Shown here: positions 1 to 7,727 of the stretch, one piece after another
How the letters are laid out: each line of letters begins with the position of its first letter
How positions within the stretch are numbered: the stretch's first letter is position 1
Assembly (NCBI GenBank): GCA_964563535.1
Contig: CAZLXP010000016.1
Location: 1-35,558 of the forward strand
Length of the DNA: 35,558 nucleotides
Source of the DNA: WVWN01 sp964563535
GTDB lineage: Bacteria; RBG-13-66-14; B26-G2; WVWN01
Reading direction: 5' to 3'
Position numbers and translations under genes: made by a program
The notes under the pieces: model-generated
What the model saw: the letters and a program-made list of their open reading frames with translations, nothing else
The model's database searches: none
What the model was told of the DNA's origin: nothing

Positions 1-340
1 AGCGGAATTTAAGATTGCGCTTCGTGCCGAGCTTTACCGCCGGCGTGCAATCGGCGCCGTCCAATACCAGCGAAAATTCGGTCAGTTTCGATTCGTCCGC
101 GACGGCGCCGGCGATTTCTATGACCCCTTGGTATTTTGCGCCCTCCGCCGGGACGTCAAGGGTGACGCGCGGCGCCGTTTTGTCTTTACCGAAGATTCCG
201 GCCCAGGCGGCGAGGCCGAAGAACGCGGCCGCCCCGGCCGCGAAGGCGGCAAAGGTAATTATCGCGACGCGGCCGCCGAGGCGCCGCCGCGGGATTATTA
301 TCTCGTCGCGGCGCAAGGGTGCGTTTGTGTCGGGTAGCAT
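1..340 (-). CDS. Membrane-anchored Ig-like domain protein, C-terminus cut off by the window edge
   Basis: Reading leftwards from ATG 340-338, the frame stays open to base 1, giving 113 residues of a longer protein. Residues 1-22 are charged and arginine-rich (MLPDTNAPLRRDEII). Residues 24-48 form one hydrophobic helix (VAIITFAAFAAGAAAFFGLAAW), so the protein is probably a type II membrane protein with most of its mass outside. After the helix comes a stretch that reads like the start of a bacterial Ig-like fold: APRVTLDVPAEGAKYQGVIEIAGAVADES in pieces, matching the usual pattern of P-x-G after strand A and I-x-G-x-V-x-D-x-S in strand C. No Shine-Dalgarno is obvious. It is the last visible gene of the minus-strand run 340-2805. 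The function beyond surface adhesion or binding is unknown, since the rest is outside the window. Confidence 0.6.
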   Translation of the reverse strand, partial: MLPDTNAPLRRDEIIIPRRRLGGRVAIITFAAFAAGAAAFFGLAAWAGIFGKDKTAPRVTLDVPAEGAKYQGVIEIAGAVADESKLTEFSLVLDGADCTPAVKLGTKRNLKFR

Positions 341-401
341 TTTTATTCGTTAAAAGGCGAACCGATAACCCGGGCCGTTTCCGTTATTTTCGCCGGCGCT
401 T

Positions 402-1265
402 TTAGCGCAAGGCCGCGGCTTTCTCCGGTTGACCGTTTAATTCGTAGGCCGTCGCGAGGTTCTTACGGGCGACGTCCTTGGCCGCTTTAGGGTCCATCCG
501 CCCCTTGGGCTCGAGGGTCAGGGCTTTTTCGAGGACCTCGACGGCGCGGCGCGGCCGCCGAGCGCGGATGCAGGCGAGGCCGAGGTTGTTATGGGCCCAG
601 AAGTCGTCGGCCTTGAGCGTCACCGCGCGTTCATACGCCGTCGCGGCCTCGGCGTGGCGGCTCAGCTCTTGCAGGGCTAAGCCGAACGCAAACCAATACG
701 GGGCCGTTTGGGGTGAACGCTCCGTCGCGGCTTTGTAGTAGAATAACGCCTCGCCGTACTCTTTCGCCTCGGCCAACTCCTGGCCTCGTTGGAAGTAATC
801 GTCCGCCTTCCAGCCCGGGACGGCCGCCGCCGCGGTTACGTTGATGGGCGGCAGCGGCGCGTCCGCGGCCGCTTCGGCCGCGCTCGCCGTTCCCGCCGCC
901 GGCCCCCCCGCGGCTTCCAAATCCAAATAAGCGCCGAAGGTCCAACCGCGTTTCTTGTCTATCGTCTCGACGTCATACCAGTAAGCGGCTTTGCCGTCGA
1001 TGGTTTCGGCGGCGGCGCTCTTGCCGTGGACGACGACTTTCTCGCCTTCGCTCAGGCGGCCGATTACGCCGCCGTCGAGGCCGGGTTTATCGCGGAGGTT
1101 GAGGGGGCCGGCGGTAACGCGAGCGGTTTTGGCCGTCGGTTTTTCGGCGGCTTTTTCGGCCGAGGGCGACGGCGGCGCGGGCGGCGCCGGTTTCCCTTTT
1201 TTAGCGCAACCGGCTAAGGCGCCGGCCACAAGTAAAGCGCAAACCGCAACGGCGTATCTTCCCAT
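402..1265 (-). CDS. Lipoprotein with SH3b and TPR domains
   Basis: This 287-residue protein has a lipoprotein signal: MGRYAVAVCALLVAGALAGC has the lipobox LAGC, so it should be lipidated at Cys20 and held at a membrane. A proline/alanine linker follows (about 21-48). Residues about 52-120 look like a bacterial SH3 domain (LNLRDKPG, VIGRLSEGEKV, then a W-Y/W pair), a fold that typically binds peptidoglycan or peptides. Residues about 155-287 are tetratricopeptide repeats (ADDYFQRGQELAEAKEYGEALFYY; AFGLALQELSRHAEAATAYERAV; HNNLGLACIRARRPRRAVEVLEKAL). The frame is open further upstream into mgsA, but the ATG at 1265 is chosen because the signal peptide starts there. It lies 44 bp after mgsA on the same strand. 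It is probably a cell-envelope scaffold; partners are unknown. Confidence 0.8.
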   Translation of the reverse strand: MGRYAVAVCALLVAGALAGCAKKGKPAPPAPPSPSAEKAAEKPTAKTARVTAGPLNLRDKPGLDGGVIGRLSEGEKVVVHGKSAAAETIDGKAAYWYDVETIDKKRGWTFGAYLDLEAAGGPAAGTASAAEAAADAPLPPINVTAAAAVPGWKADDYFQRGQELAEAKEYGEALFYYKAATERSPQTAPYWFAFGLALQELSRHAEAATAYERAVTLKADDFWAHNNLGLACIRARRPRRAVEVLEKALTLEPKGRMDPKAAKDVARKNLATAYELNGQPEKAAALR

Positions 1266-1309
1266 CGACGGACCCCCGGCGGTCAAATTATCGGGCGCGA
1301 GACGTTCGT

Positions 1310-1726
1310 TTATAAATCTACGTACTTGCCGGTGCGTTCGTAATTTTCTTTTAAGAGCGGCGACGAAATCACGAAATCCGCGGTCGAGCGGTTGCACGCG
1401 GTCGGGATATTGTACAGCACCGAGATCCGCAAAAGCGCCTTGACGTCGACGTCGTGGGGGTGGGGCGTCATCGGGTCCCAGAAGAAGATGAGGACGTCGA
1501 GTTGATTCTCGGCGATGGCGGCGCCGAGCTGCATGTCGCCGCCGAGCGGTCCCGAGCGGAAGCGGTGAACCTCCAGCCCCGTCTCCTCGGCGATGACTTT
1601 CCCGGTCGTGCCGGTGGCGTAGAGCTCGTGTTCGCGCAGCGTGCCGACGTTGAATTTGACCCACTCCAGCAAGTCCCGCTTGCGGCCGTCGTGGGCCACG
1701 AGGGCTATCTTCTTTTTCAACTCCAC
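1310..1726 (-). CDS. mgsA: Methylglyoxal synthase
   Basis: This 138-residue cytosolic enzyme converts dihydroxyacetone phosphate to methylglyoxal and phosphate, the bypass of lower glycolysis used when phosphate is scarce or sugar phosphates build up. The family signatures are all visible: IALVAHDGRK near the N-terminus (His and Asp region), YATGTTGK at about 37-44 (phosphate binding), SGPLGGDMQLGA at about 58-69 with the catalytic Asp, and FFWDPMTPHPHDVDVKALLR at about 81-100 with the second Asp and substrate contacts. It ends with the usual NRSTADFVISSPLL. The length is normal for the family. A good ribosome site (GGAGGTGGAG) directly precedes ATG 1726. It follows the FemAB-like gene by 23 bp on the same strand, so the two are probably cotranscribed. 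Confidence 0.95.
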   Translation of the reverse strand: MELKKKIALVAHDGRKRDLLEWVKFNVGTLREHELYATGTTGKVIAEETGLEVHRFRSGPLGGDMQLGAAIAENQLDVLIFFWDPMTPHPHDVDVKALLRISVLYNIPTACNRSTADFVISSPLLKENYERTGKYVDL

Positions 1727-1749
1727 CTCCGCGTCTTAACTTACCAGCG

Positions 1750-2805
1750 CTAATTTCCCATGGGGTCCCGCAGCGTCCCGCGGACGCGTGCGTTGCGCCA
1801 CGCGGCCTGGACCGCGAGCGCGGCGCTCAAGAGGAGGTATTTAACGGGCTTTAGGGGCAGGTCGTACGGCGGCGCGAATTCCACCGTTTCGCCGCCGAAG
1901 CCTTTCTTGAAGGTGTAGACGCCGTAGAGGGGGTTCCGCGGCGACGGCTCGCGCGGGATGCCCCAGAAATCGAAGACCTCGTAGCCGGCGCGTTTGGCCC
2001 AGCGGACCGCCTCCCACACGACTTTGTTGGTGGCCTTGAGTTCGCGGCGCGTCGCGGCCGAAGCCGCGTGCGCGTAGTAGGCGTACCTGCCGAAGGCGAG
2101 GACGAACGCCGCCGCCAACGGTTCGCCGTCGTATTCGGCGACGAGGACGGCGCTTGCCGGGCCGAAGAGCTCGAGTACCTTTTCGTAATAGGGTAAGGCG
2201 TGGACGAGGAAGCGTTTGCGTTCGATGGTGGCCTCGAGCAAACGGTAAAAAACGCGAAGGTCCTCGGGGGCGTTGCCGGCGCGAACCGCGACCCCTTTGC
2301 GCCCCGCTAAGTTGACGTTGTACCGCGTCCGCCGGTCCATGCCGGCGAGGATGTCGTTTTCGTCTCGCGTCAAGTCCAGATATAGGGTGCGCCGCGGTTG
2401 CACGCCCCGCCCCCGCGCGACGTATCCGAGGGCGGCGAGGCCGCTCACGTCGGCGCCGACCCGGGCCATCGGTTCGATTTTGAGCGCGACGGCGCCGGCG
2501 CCTTGGGCGACGTCTTTCAGCGCGGCCGTCAACTCGGCCAGCGCCGCGGCGTCGCCGTAGTCGACCAGGAGGCCGCGCGGCGCGTACCACAAAGCGCCGC
2601 CGATTATGGGGAGAGGGCGGGCCAGTATTTGCGCGCCGGCGCGGGGACGGCCGTCCTCCCGCAGTAGAAAGCGCCGCGGCCTCCAGCCGAAGGCCCCCTT
2701 CAGCTCGCCCCAGCCGAAGCTGTGCGTTATCGAGTACGCCGCCTGCGCCAGGACGAACTCGTCCCACCGGCGTACGTCGTCAATTTCCTCCAGGCGCCAC
2801 GCCAC
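1750..2805 (-). CDS. FemAB-family aminoacyltransferase (GNAT-like)
   Basis: This 351-residue protein resembles FemX/FemAB peptidyl transferases, which add amino acids to lipid-linked peptidoglycan peptides or, in other branches, act in polysaccharide and lantibiotic pathways. Visible family features are WDEFVLAQAAYSITHSFGWGELKGAFGW near the N-terminus, the central R-R-T-L-Y-L-D-L with the following RRTRYNVN (about 140-175), FYRLLEATIERKRF, the GNAT strand LAAAFVLAFGRYAYYAHAAS (about 230-250), and the C-terminal W-A-K-x-x-G-Y-x-x-x-D-F-W-G with GVYTFKKGFGGE, typical of this family. The start is GTG 2805. A promoter-like pair ends so close to this GTG that the transcript may be leaderless. The exact substrate cannot be told from sequence. 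Confidence 0.8.
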   Translation of the reverse strand: MAWRLEEIDDVRRWDEFVLAQAAYSITHSFGWGELKGAFGWRPRRFLLREDGRPRAGAQILARPLPIIGGALWYAPRGLLVDYGDAAALAELTAALKDVAQGAGAVALKIEPMARVGADVSGLAALGYVARGRGVQPRRTLYLDLTRDENDILAGMDRRTRYNVNLAGRKGVAVRAGNAPEDLRVFYRLLEATIERKRFLVHALPYYEKVLELFGPASAVLVAEYDGEPLAAAFVLAFGRYAYYAHAASAATRRELKATNKVVWEAVRWAKRAGYEVFDFWGIPREPSPRNPLYGVYTFKKGFGGETVEFAPPYDLPLKPVKYLLLSAALAVQAAWRNARVRGTLRDPMGN

Positions 2806-2812
2806 GCGGCCG

Positions 2813-2842
2813 ATTATACCAAACGCCGTGCGCCGTTTTCAA
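2813..2842 (-). promoter_or_regulatory. Sigma-70-type promoter, possibly producing a leaderless transcript
   Basis: On the minus strand TTGAAA (2842-2837) is followed after 18 bp by a perfect TATAAT (2818-2813). Only seven bases separate the -10 box from the GTG start at 2805, so transcription would begin at or within a base or two of the start codon. No Shine-Dalgarno is present. Confidence 0.6.
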
Positions 2843-2976
2843 TCGTAAACGCGCCGGCGGCCGCGGGTCCGCAGACGGTTTTACCGAGCCTTATTCAAAT
2901 AAATATAGAATCGGAATCGGCGAACGGTCCTAAACATAATCGATATGCTAAACAATAGTAGTGCAATATTTTTATC

Positions 2977-3004
2977 TTGACTATTGCGCCGCGGATGTTA
3001 AGAT
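2977..3004 (+). promoter_or_regulatory. Sigma-70-type promoter for the in-frame-TGA gene at 3031
   Basis: TTGACT (2977-2982) and TAAGAT (2999-3004) are separated by 16 bp. The expected start, near 3011, is just upstream of the GAGGAGGT ribosome site at 3015-3022. Confidence 0.55.
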
Positions 3005-3030
3005 TGGGCGCGGAAGAGGAGGTGGCGAAG

Positions 3031-3657
3031 ATGTATAGAACGGTAATGCTCGTCTGCGTCGTCGCGGCCGCCGCGGCCGGGTACGGCAGCGAGTTCGAGC
3101 TCAAGTGGGATACCGGGACGTTCGGGTTCCAGATAGCCTACTCCAAGGGGCTAGATACCTGGTACGCGAACGATTTCGACGTCTCGGAGCGGTGGTCGGG
3201 CCCGGATTGACCGCTAGAGCTCGTCGTAGAGTCCATACGCGTATATTGCTACCAAGATGAGCCCAACGGCAAGTGGGACGGCTTCCGGCTCGCGATTTTC
3301 GACTTCAGCGCCGGCGTCCCGGGCAAGATTTTATGGCCCGAAAACGGGGTCCCGAAATGGGTCATCCCCAACATCGACGGGAACCTCGGGTGGTGCGATT
3401 TTAAGGTCCTGTGGCCGCCGAGTGGGACGGGCCACTTCGCGGTAGGCCAGGAGCAGTTCTTCGATTGGCCCGAGTGCGACCCGTTTTGTTTTGACGACGG
3501 CGAAGCCGCAGGAAATGCGAAGCACACGTGGTTCGGGTACGGAGGCGCGTGGTCGAAGCTCGAAGCTTCCAACAACCTAATGCTCCGCGTAGTAGTAGGG
3601 TCCGGCGGCGCCATATCGCCGTCGAGCTTGGGAAGGGTCAAGGCTCTGTACCGGTAA
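3031..3657 (+). CDS. Secreted SLGR-tagged protein with in-frame TGA at codon 60 (candidate selenoprotein, family II)
   Basis: ATG 3031 follows a strong ribosome site (GAGGAGGT). A signal peptide (MYRTVMLVCVVAAAAAGYGS) leads into a frame that meets TGA at 3208-3210 and continues without another stop to TAA 3655-3657, 208 residues if read through. Both halves are clearly coding. Before the TGA is WDTG...WYANDFDVSERW; after it come VESIRVY, GKWDGFRLAIFDFSAGVPG, WCDFKVLW and FFDWPECDPFCFDDG, which read as one beta-sandwich domain. The protein ends SSLGRVKALYR, the tag found on nine other proteins here. The TGA context is G-P-D-U-P-L-E-L. A hairpin with a bulged U follows at 3222-3241. It could encode Sec; Trp readthrough or a single nonsense mutation are alternatives. 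It is not a close homolog of the other three TGA genes. Function unknown. Confidence 0.65.
3222..3241 (+). promoter_or_regulatory. Candidate bacterial SECIS hairpin, 12-31 nt after TGA 3208
   Basis: The stem is CG, bulged U, CGUA, then apical loop GAGUCCA, then UACG and CG. The bulged U is at +14 and the first loop G at +19 relative to the TGA, close to the arrangement I recall for E. coli fdhF (bulged U at about +15, loop GG at +19/+20). Found by eye; no energy was calculated. Confidence 0.45.
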
Positions 3658-3731
3658 GGGCCGTCAGGCTGAACGCGGCCGTAAAAGCCGCTGTTCTTGC
3701 GCCGGCGAGTAATCGTATAATTAGTGGCTGA

Positions 3732-3748
3732 AAACCGGCCGGGTTTAT
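3732..3748 (+). terminator. Weak terminator-like hairpin
   Basis: AAACC and GGGTTT arms around a GC core are followed by ATTTA. It sits between the stop of the in-frame-TGA gene (3657) and the first beta-helix gene. The U-tract is poor. Confidence 0.3.
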
Positions 3749-3811
3749 TTAGCGCTTCCGGGCCGGGATAGGGATTTGTATATTGCGGGATATGCGAGAA
3801 GGGAAGGCGCC

Positions 3812-5059
3812 GTGCGAAACCTAATGGTCCTGATAATAATAGTCGCCGTCGCCGGCTCGGCCGGGGCGGCGACGTATTACGTCGACAGCGTGAACGGCCT
3901 CGACGACCCGGCGCGGAGCGGCGGCCCGCTCGAGCCGTGGCAAACGATTACGTACGCCCTCTCGCGGGTGAGCGGCGAGAACACGTTCATGTGTAAAGGG
4001 TTATTCGAAGAAGAGATAACCGTGCTGGACGACGACGGCGGGAGTACGTTCAAAGCTAACGTCGAGGCCGGCCTGGAAGGGTTCTTCGCGACGAAAGAAT
4101 GTCTCTCTCCCGTCCTGGTGAGGGGTTTTCAAATCGACGGCACCGCCGCGGCGTATACTCGCTCCTATCTGTCGGTGGTCGAGTGTAGGTTGTCTCATTC
4201 CGACGGTTGGGCTTTACTTTCGTTGGGTCAAATGCCTTCGCTGTCGGTTCGCGATTGCGTAATCGCGAACGCCAAATGGGCCGTCGTAGATCAGAGCGAG
4301 GGGGGTGCGATTAATTTTTACGACACCGAAATCGCGGATTGCGGCGATGGGGTAACTATTTATTCGAAAGTTACTTGGGGCGTTTCAGGTTGTCGCTTGG
4401 AGCGCGTCGCCTCCACGGCGTTGGCGATTACCGACGCCGGCGGCTCGGCGCGAAATTCCGAGTTCTACGATAACGGCAAAGGGCTCGAGGTTACGTATGG
4501 CGGTTCGGCCGCTTACGGCGACGTAAGCGATTGCGTCTTCCGCGGCAACGCCTCGGCCGTCAAAGTTAAAATCTGGCCGGGCCTCTATGGGCGTTTTAAG
4601 GTCGAGAGGAACGACGTGAGCGGTAATCTCGGCAACGGCTTGGACTTGTCAGGTGACGCCGTCTCCGCGAGGGGCAACGTCGTCGTGGATAACGGCGGCC
4701 ACGGCGTCTATATCGGAGAAAACGCGCCGGACCTCGGTACCCCGAAAGACCCGGGCGGCAACACCTTCGCCGGCAACAAATCGGGCTACGACGTTTATAA
4801 CGCCTCGAGCGAAGATATCCCGGCCTACGGCAACACCTGGGACCCGGAGTCGGAAAAAGAGATGGCCGGCGGCACTTGGCAAACCGTAAACGTCACGCGC
4901 ATCTACGACCACTGGGACGACCCGAGCGTGGGGTACGTGATGTGGAGCGAGCCGATGTTGGGGGTTGCGCCGGCGTCGCTGGGTCGAATCAAGGCGTCGT
5001 TCCAGGAGGGGTCGGCGTCGGGGCTGGGGGCGCCGGGCTCCGCGGCGGCTGAGCGTTAA
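3812..5059 (+). CDS. Secreted right-handed beta-helix surface protein, cassette 1, SLGR-tagged
   Basis: GTG 3812, after GAAGGGAAGG, gives 415 residues. The signal peptide (hydrophobic LIIIVAVAGSAGA) is cut before ATYYVDSVNGLDD, and ATYYVDS...PWQTITYALSRV is the usual opening of pectate-lyase/NosD-like parallel beta-helix proteins. Residues about 60-340 are irregular rungs of 20-25 residues, often with Cys at one rung position (VVECRL, VRDCVI, IADCGDG, VSGCRL, VSDCVF) and closing with N-x-G-G-H-G-V-Y-I. Then comes a constant C-terminal block (FAGNKSGYDVYN, TRIYDHWDDPSVGYVMWSEP) and the tag ASLGRIKASF, followed by a 20-residue Gly/Ala/Ser tail. The N-terminal 60 codons are more diverged than those of cassettes 2-4. 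No catalytic site is recognisable, so a surface-displayed structural or binding role is more likely than a lyase. Confidence 0.8.
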   Translation: MRNLMVLIIIVAVAGSAGAATYYVDSVNGLDDPARSGGPLEPWQTITYALSRVSGENTFMCKGLFEEEITVLDDDGGSTFKANVEAGLEGFFATKECLSPVLVRGFQIDGTAAAYTRSYLSVVECRLSHSDGWALLSLGQMPSLSVRDCVIANAKWAVVDQSEGGAINFYDTEIADCGDGVTIYSKVTWGVSGCRLERVASTALAITDAGGSARNSEFYDNGKGLEVTYGGSAAYGDVSDCVFRGNASAVKVKIWPGLYGRFKVERNDVSGNLGNGLDLSGDAVSARGNVVVDNGGHGVYIGENAPDLGTPKDPGGNTFAGNKSGYDVYNASSEDIPAYGNTWDPESEKEMAGGTWQTVNVTRIYDHWDDPSVGYVMWSEPMLGVAPASLGRIKASFQEGSASGLGAPGSAAAER

Positions 5060-5330
5060 ATTAAAAAGACGCCGCGCCGCAATCAAGAAGGCGCGTGCCC
5101 GTAATAGATGCGAGGGAAAGCGTTCGAGAAGGGGGAAGCGCCGTGCGTAGAATAATAATATTGGCCATAATCGTCGCCGTCGCCGGCTCGGCCGGGGCCG
5201 CGACGTATTACGTCGACAGCGTGAACGGCCTCGACGACGCGAGCTGGAGCGGCGGCCCGGGCGACCCCTGGCGCACGATTACGTATGCCCTCTCCCGGGT
5301 GAGCGGCGAGAACACGTTCATGTGCCGGGG
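4748..5330 (+). repeat. 583-bp direct repeat, copy 1 (constant 3' end, spacer, constant 5' end)
   Basis: It runs from GACCCGGGCGGCAACACC in the 3' part of cassette 1 to TGTGCCGGGG in the 5' part of cassette 2. Copies 2 (6088-6670) and 3 (7416-7998) have exactly the same length, with only scattered substitutions that are concentrated after the signal peptide. The 83-bp intergenic segment and the 315-bp gene end look almost identical in the three copies. Confidence 0.9.
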
Positions 5331-6399
5331 TACGTTTGAGGAAGAGGTTACGGTTGGAAAAGACGACGCCGGTAGCGAGTTCGTAGGGAACCCGGAGGCG
5401 ACGTTGGTTGGCGCCGTCTTATGCGAGAATTATTACGCCGGCGGCGTAGGGGCATTCCGCGTTTACGGTTTTGCGCAGGGCGGCGGACATGCTAAGATAA
5501 CTGTCGATTCTTGCGATTTTAATTATCCACTCGGGCCCGCTATGGCAGCCGGGGCTCAAAGCGGAAGCCTGAACGCTTATAATTGCGTAGTGGAAAATTG
5601 CCGGGCCGCGGTGGCGCAATTTTTCGAATTCGGGGGTTTATATATTTCGGCATGTTCTATTTCCGATTGCGACGAAGGTATTTACGGGTCGGGTGAGTTT
5701 TATGCAACCGTAAGCGGGTGTAACTTTTCCAACATAAAACGCAACGGGGTTTATTTAAGTATATTCTACGACCGGGGCGAAGTACGCAGTTGCGAATTCT
5801 ACGGTTGCGGTACCGGCGTAGGATTACAGGGCCCCAGGGGTCCTGATTACGGCTGTAACCTTTCCGTGCACGATTCCATTTTTAGGGATAACTATTTGGG
5901 CATCTCCGCCGGTTGTACTCCTAAGCCGGACCGGTACGTCACCTTGTATAATAACGACGTGATCGACAACCGCGGCAACGGCGTCGAGGTTTGGGGCGAG
6001 GCCAAATTAAGAGGTAATACGGTAAGAGGTAACGACGGCTACGGCATATATATTGTTGAAGATAGGCCGAACCTCGGCACTCCCGCCGACCCGGGCGGCA
6101 ACACCTTCGCCGGGAACAAATCGGGCTACGACGTTTATAACGCCTCGAGCGAAGATATCCCGGCCTACGGCAACACCTGGGACCCGGAGTCGGAAAAAGA
6201 GATGGCCGGCGGCACTTGGCAAACCGTAAACGTCACGCGCATCTACGACCACTGGGACGACCCGAGCGTGGGGTACGTGATGTGGAGCGAGCCGATGTTG
6301 GGGGTTGCGCCGGCGTCGCTGGGTCGAATCAAGGCGTCGTTCCAGGAGGGGTCGGCGTCGGGGCTGGGGGCGCCGGGCTCCGCGGCGGCTGAGCGTTAA
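5143..6399 (+). CDS. Secreted right-handed beta-helix surface protein, cassette 2, SLGR-tagged
   Basis: 418 residues from GTG 5143. The start is set by the ribosome site AAGGGGG seven bases upstream and by the signal peptide VRRIIILAIIVAVAGSAGA. The frame is open further upstream to a GTG at 5095, but that part (PVIDARESVREGG) is charged and is the same repeated spacer found before cassettes 3 and 4. The first 62 residues and last 104 are cassette-constant. The core (about 63-315) is unique and Cys-rich: VDSCDF, YNCVVENCRA, ISACSISDCDEG, VSGCNF, VRSCEFYGCG. The core uses visibly more AT-rich codons (GTT, TAT, TTA) than the constant ends. The closing rung (GNDGYGIYIVEDRPNLGTP) differs from cassettes 1 and 3, so the boundary with the constant block is at about 6088. 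Confidence 0.8.
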   Translation: MRRIIILAIIVAVAGSAGAATYYVDSVNGLDDASWSGGPGDPWRTITYALSRVSGENTFMCRGTFEEEVTVGKDDAGSEFVGNPEATLVGAVLCENYYAGGVGAFRVYGFAQGGGHAKITVDSCDFNYPLGPAMAAGAQSGSLNAYNCVVENCRAAVAQFFEFGGLYISACSISDCDEGIYGSGEFYATVSGCNFSNIKRNGVYLSIFYDRGEVRSCEFYGCGTGVGLQGPRGPDYGCNLSVHDSIFRDNYLGISAGCTPKPDRYVTLYNNDVIDNRGNGVEVWGEAKLRGNTVRGNDGYGIYIVEDRPNLGTPADPGGNTFAGNKSGYDVYNASSEDIPAYGNTWDPESEKEMAGGTWQTVNVTRIYDHWDDPSVGYVMWSEPMLGVAPASLGRIKASFQEGSASGLGAPGSAAAER

Positions 6400-6670
6400 A
6401 TTAAAAAGACGCCGCGCCGCAATCAAGAAGGCGCGTGCCCGTAATAGATGCGAGGGAAAGCGTTCGAGAAGGGGGAAGCGCCGTGCGTAGAATAATAATA
6501 TTGGCCATAATCGTCGCCGTCGCCGGCTCGGCCGGGGCCGCGACGTACTACGTCGATAGCGTGAACGGCCTCGACGACGCGACCTGGAGCGGCGGCCCGG
6601 GCGACCCGTGGCAAACGATCACGTACGCCCTCTCCCGCGTGAGTGGCGAGAACACGTTCATGTGCCGGGG
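6088..6670 (+). repeat. 583-bp direct repeat, copy 2
   Basis: Same limits and length as copy 1, offset by 1340 bp. It joins the 3' end of cassette 2 to the 5' end of cassette 3. Confidence 0.9.
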
Positions 6671-7727
6671 GGAGTTTGAGGAGGACGTACCGGTGACGGA
6701 CGACGACCGCGGTAGCAAGTTCTCCGGAAATCCTGGCGCGGTTTTAAAAGGCGACGTTGACGGCGGTTTTAGCACCGCGTTTACGTTCGGTAATTTCGAA
6801 ATTTTCGGGTGTATGAAAGGGGACGCGATAACGTCGTTCGGCGCTGACTACTGTTATTTCCGAAACCCTGGCGGCAGCGGGTTGTCACCTCACCGTTATA
6901 ACGGGGCTACGGGGGCAGAGAGCTGTGTTTTCGAGAATTGCGGCGGCGTGTGCAGCGTGGGCGCATGGGAGTTCGGCGGGTTGACAATAAGGGATTGTAA
7001 GGTAACCGATTGTGGGTCGGGTGTCTCTTATTCCGGCGGGGCCGACGCGGCGATATATAACACGGTATTTTCTGACGTCCCGAAAGGCGCAATTAACTTC
7101 GCGTCTTGGGAGCGTTGGGTCGGCATAGCCGGTTGCGAATTCGATAATTGCGGCGACGCCGTAATTATCTACGTTAGAAGGGACGGGGCTTCCGTCCGGG
7201 GTTGTAATTTTTCGGGGAATAAACGCGCCTTGAGCGTCGAGGCGTCCGACGCCGCTAGTTATCTGGACGTTGAGGACAATTCTATAGTTTTGAGTATTGG
7301 CGACGGCGTAGACGTAAAAGGTACGCCCGTTTCTTTACGGCGCAACGTCGTCGTGGATAACGGCGGCCACGGCGTTTACATCGGAGAAAACGCGCCGGAC
7401 CTCGGCACGCCGAAAGACCCGGGCGGCAACACCTTCGCGGGGAACAAATCGGGTTACGACGTTTACAACGCCTCGAGCGAAGATATCCCGGCCTACGGCA
7501 ACACCTGGGACCCGGAGTCGGAAAAAGAGATGGCCGGCGGCACTTGGCAAACCGTAAACGTCACGCGCATCTACGACCACTGGGACGACCCGAGCGTGGG
7601 GTACGTGATGTGGAGCGAGCCGATGTTGGGGGTTGCGCCGGCGTCGCTGGGTCGAATCAAGGCGTCGTTCCAGGAGGGGTCGGCGTCGGGGCTGGGGGCG
7701 CCGGGCTCCGCGGCGGCTGAGCGTTAA
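6483..7727 (+). CDS. Secreted right-handed beta-helix surface protein, cassette 3, SLGR-tagged
   Basis: 414 residues from GTG 6483, with the same ribosome site and signal peptide as cassette 2. The core (about residues 63-310) again consists of beta-helix rungs with Cys at a recurrent position (GADYCYF, ESCVFENCGG, IRDCKVTDCGSG, IAGCEFDNCGD, VRGCNFSG). Its closing rung VVDNGGHGVYIGENAPDLGTPKDP is identical in protein to cassette 1 and nearly identical in DNA. Cassettes 1 and 3 therefore share about 75 bp more than they share with cassette 2, a mosaic pattern expected from gene conversion or unequal crossing-over. The end is the constant block with ASLGRIKASF plus the Gly/Ala/Ser tail. Confidence 0.8.
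   Translation: MRRIIILAIIVAVAGSAGAATYYVDSVNGLDDATWSGGPGDPWQTITYALSRVSGENTFMCRGEFEEDVPVTDDDRGSKFSGNPGAVLKGDVDGGFSTAFTFGNFEIFGCMKGDAITSFGADYCYFRNPGGSGLSPHRYNGATGAESCVFENCGGVCSVGAWEFGGLTIRDCKVTDCGSGVSYSGGADAAIYNTVFSDVPKGAINFASWERWVGIAGCEFDNCGDAVIIYVRRDGASVRGCNFSGNKRALSVEASDAASYLDVEDNSIVLSIGDGVDVKGTPVSLRRNVVVDNGGHGVYIGENAPDLGTPKDPGGNTFAGNKSGYDVYNASSEDIPAYGNTWDPESEKEMAGGTWQTVNVTRIYDHWDDPSVGYVMWSEPMLGVAPASLGRIKASFQEGSASGLGAPGSAAAER

Noticed and set aside
402..1664. A 420-codon minus-strand frame spanning the lipoprotein and mgsA
   Set aside because: Only the part from ATG 1265 carries a signal peptide and domains; the upstream part is a shadow of mgsA in another frame.
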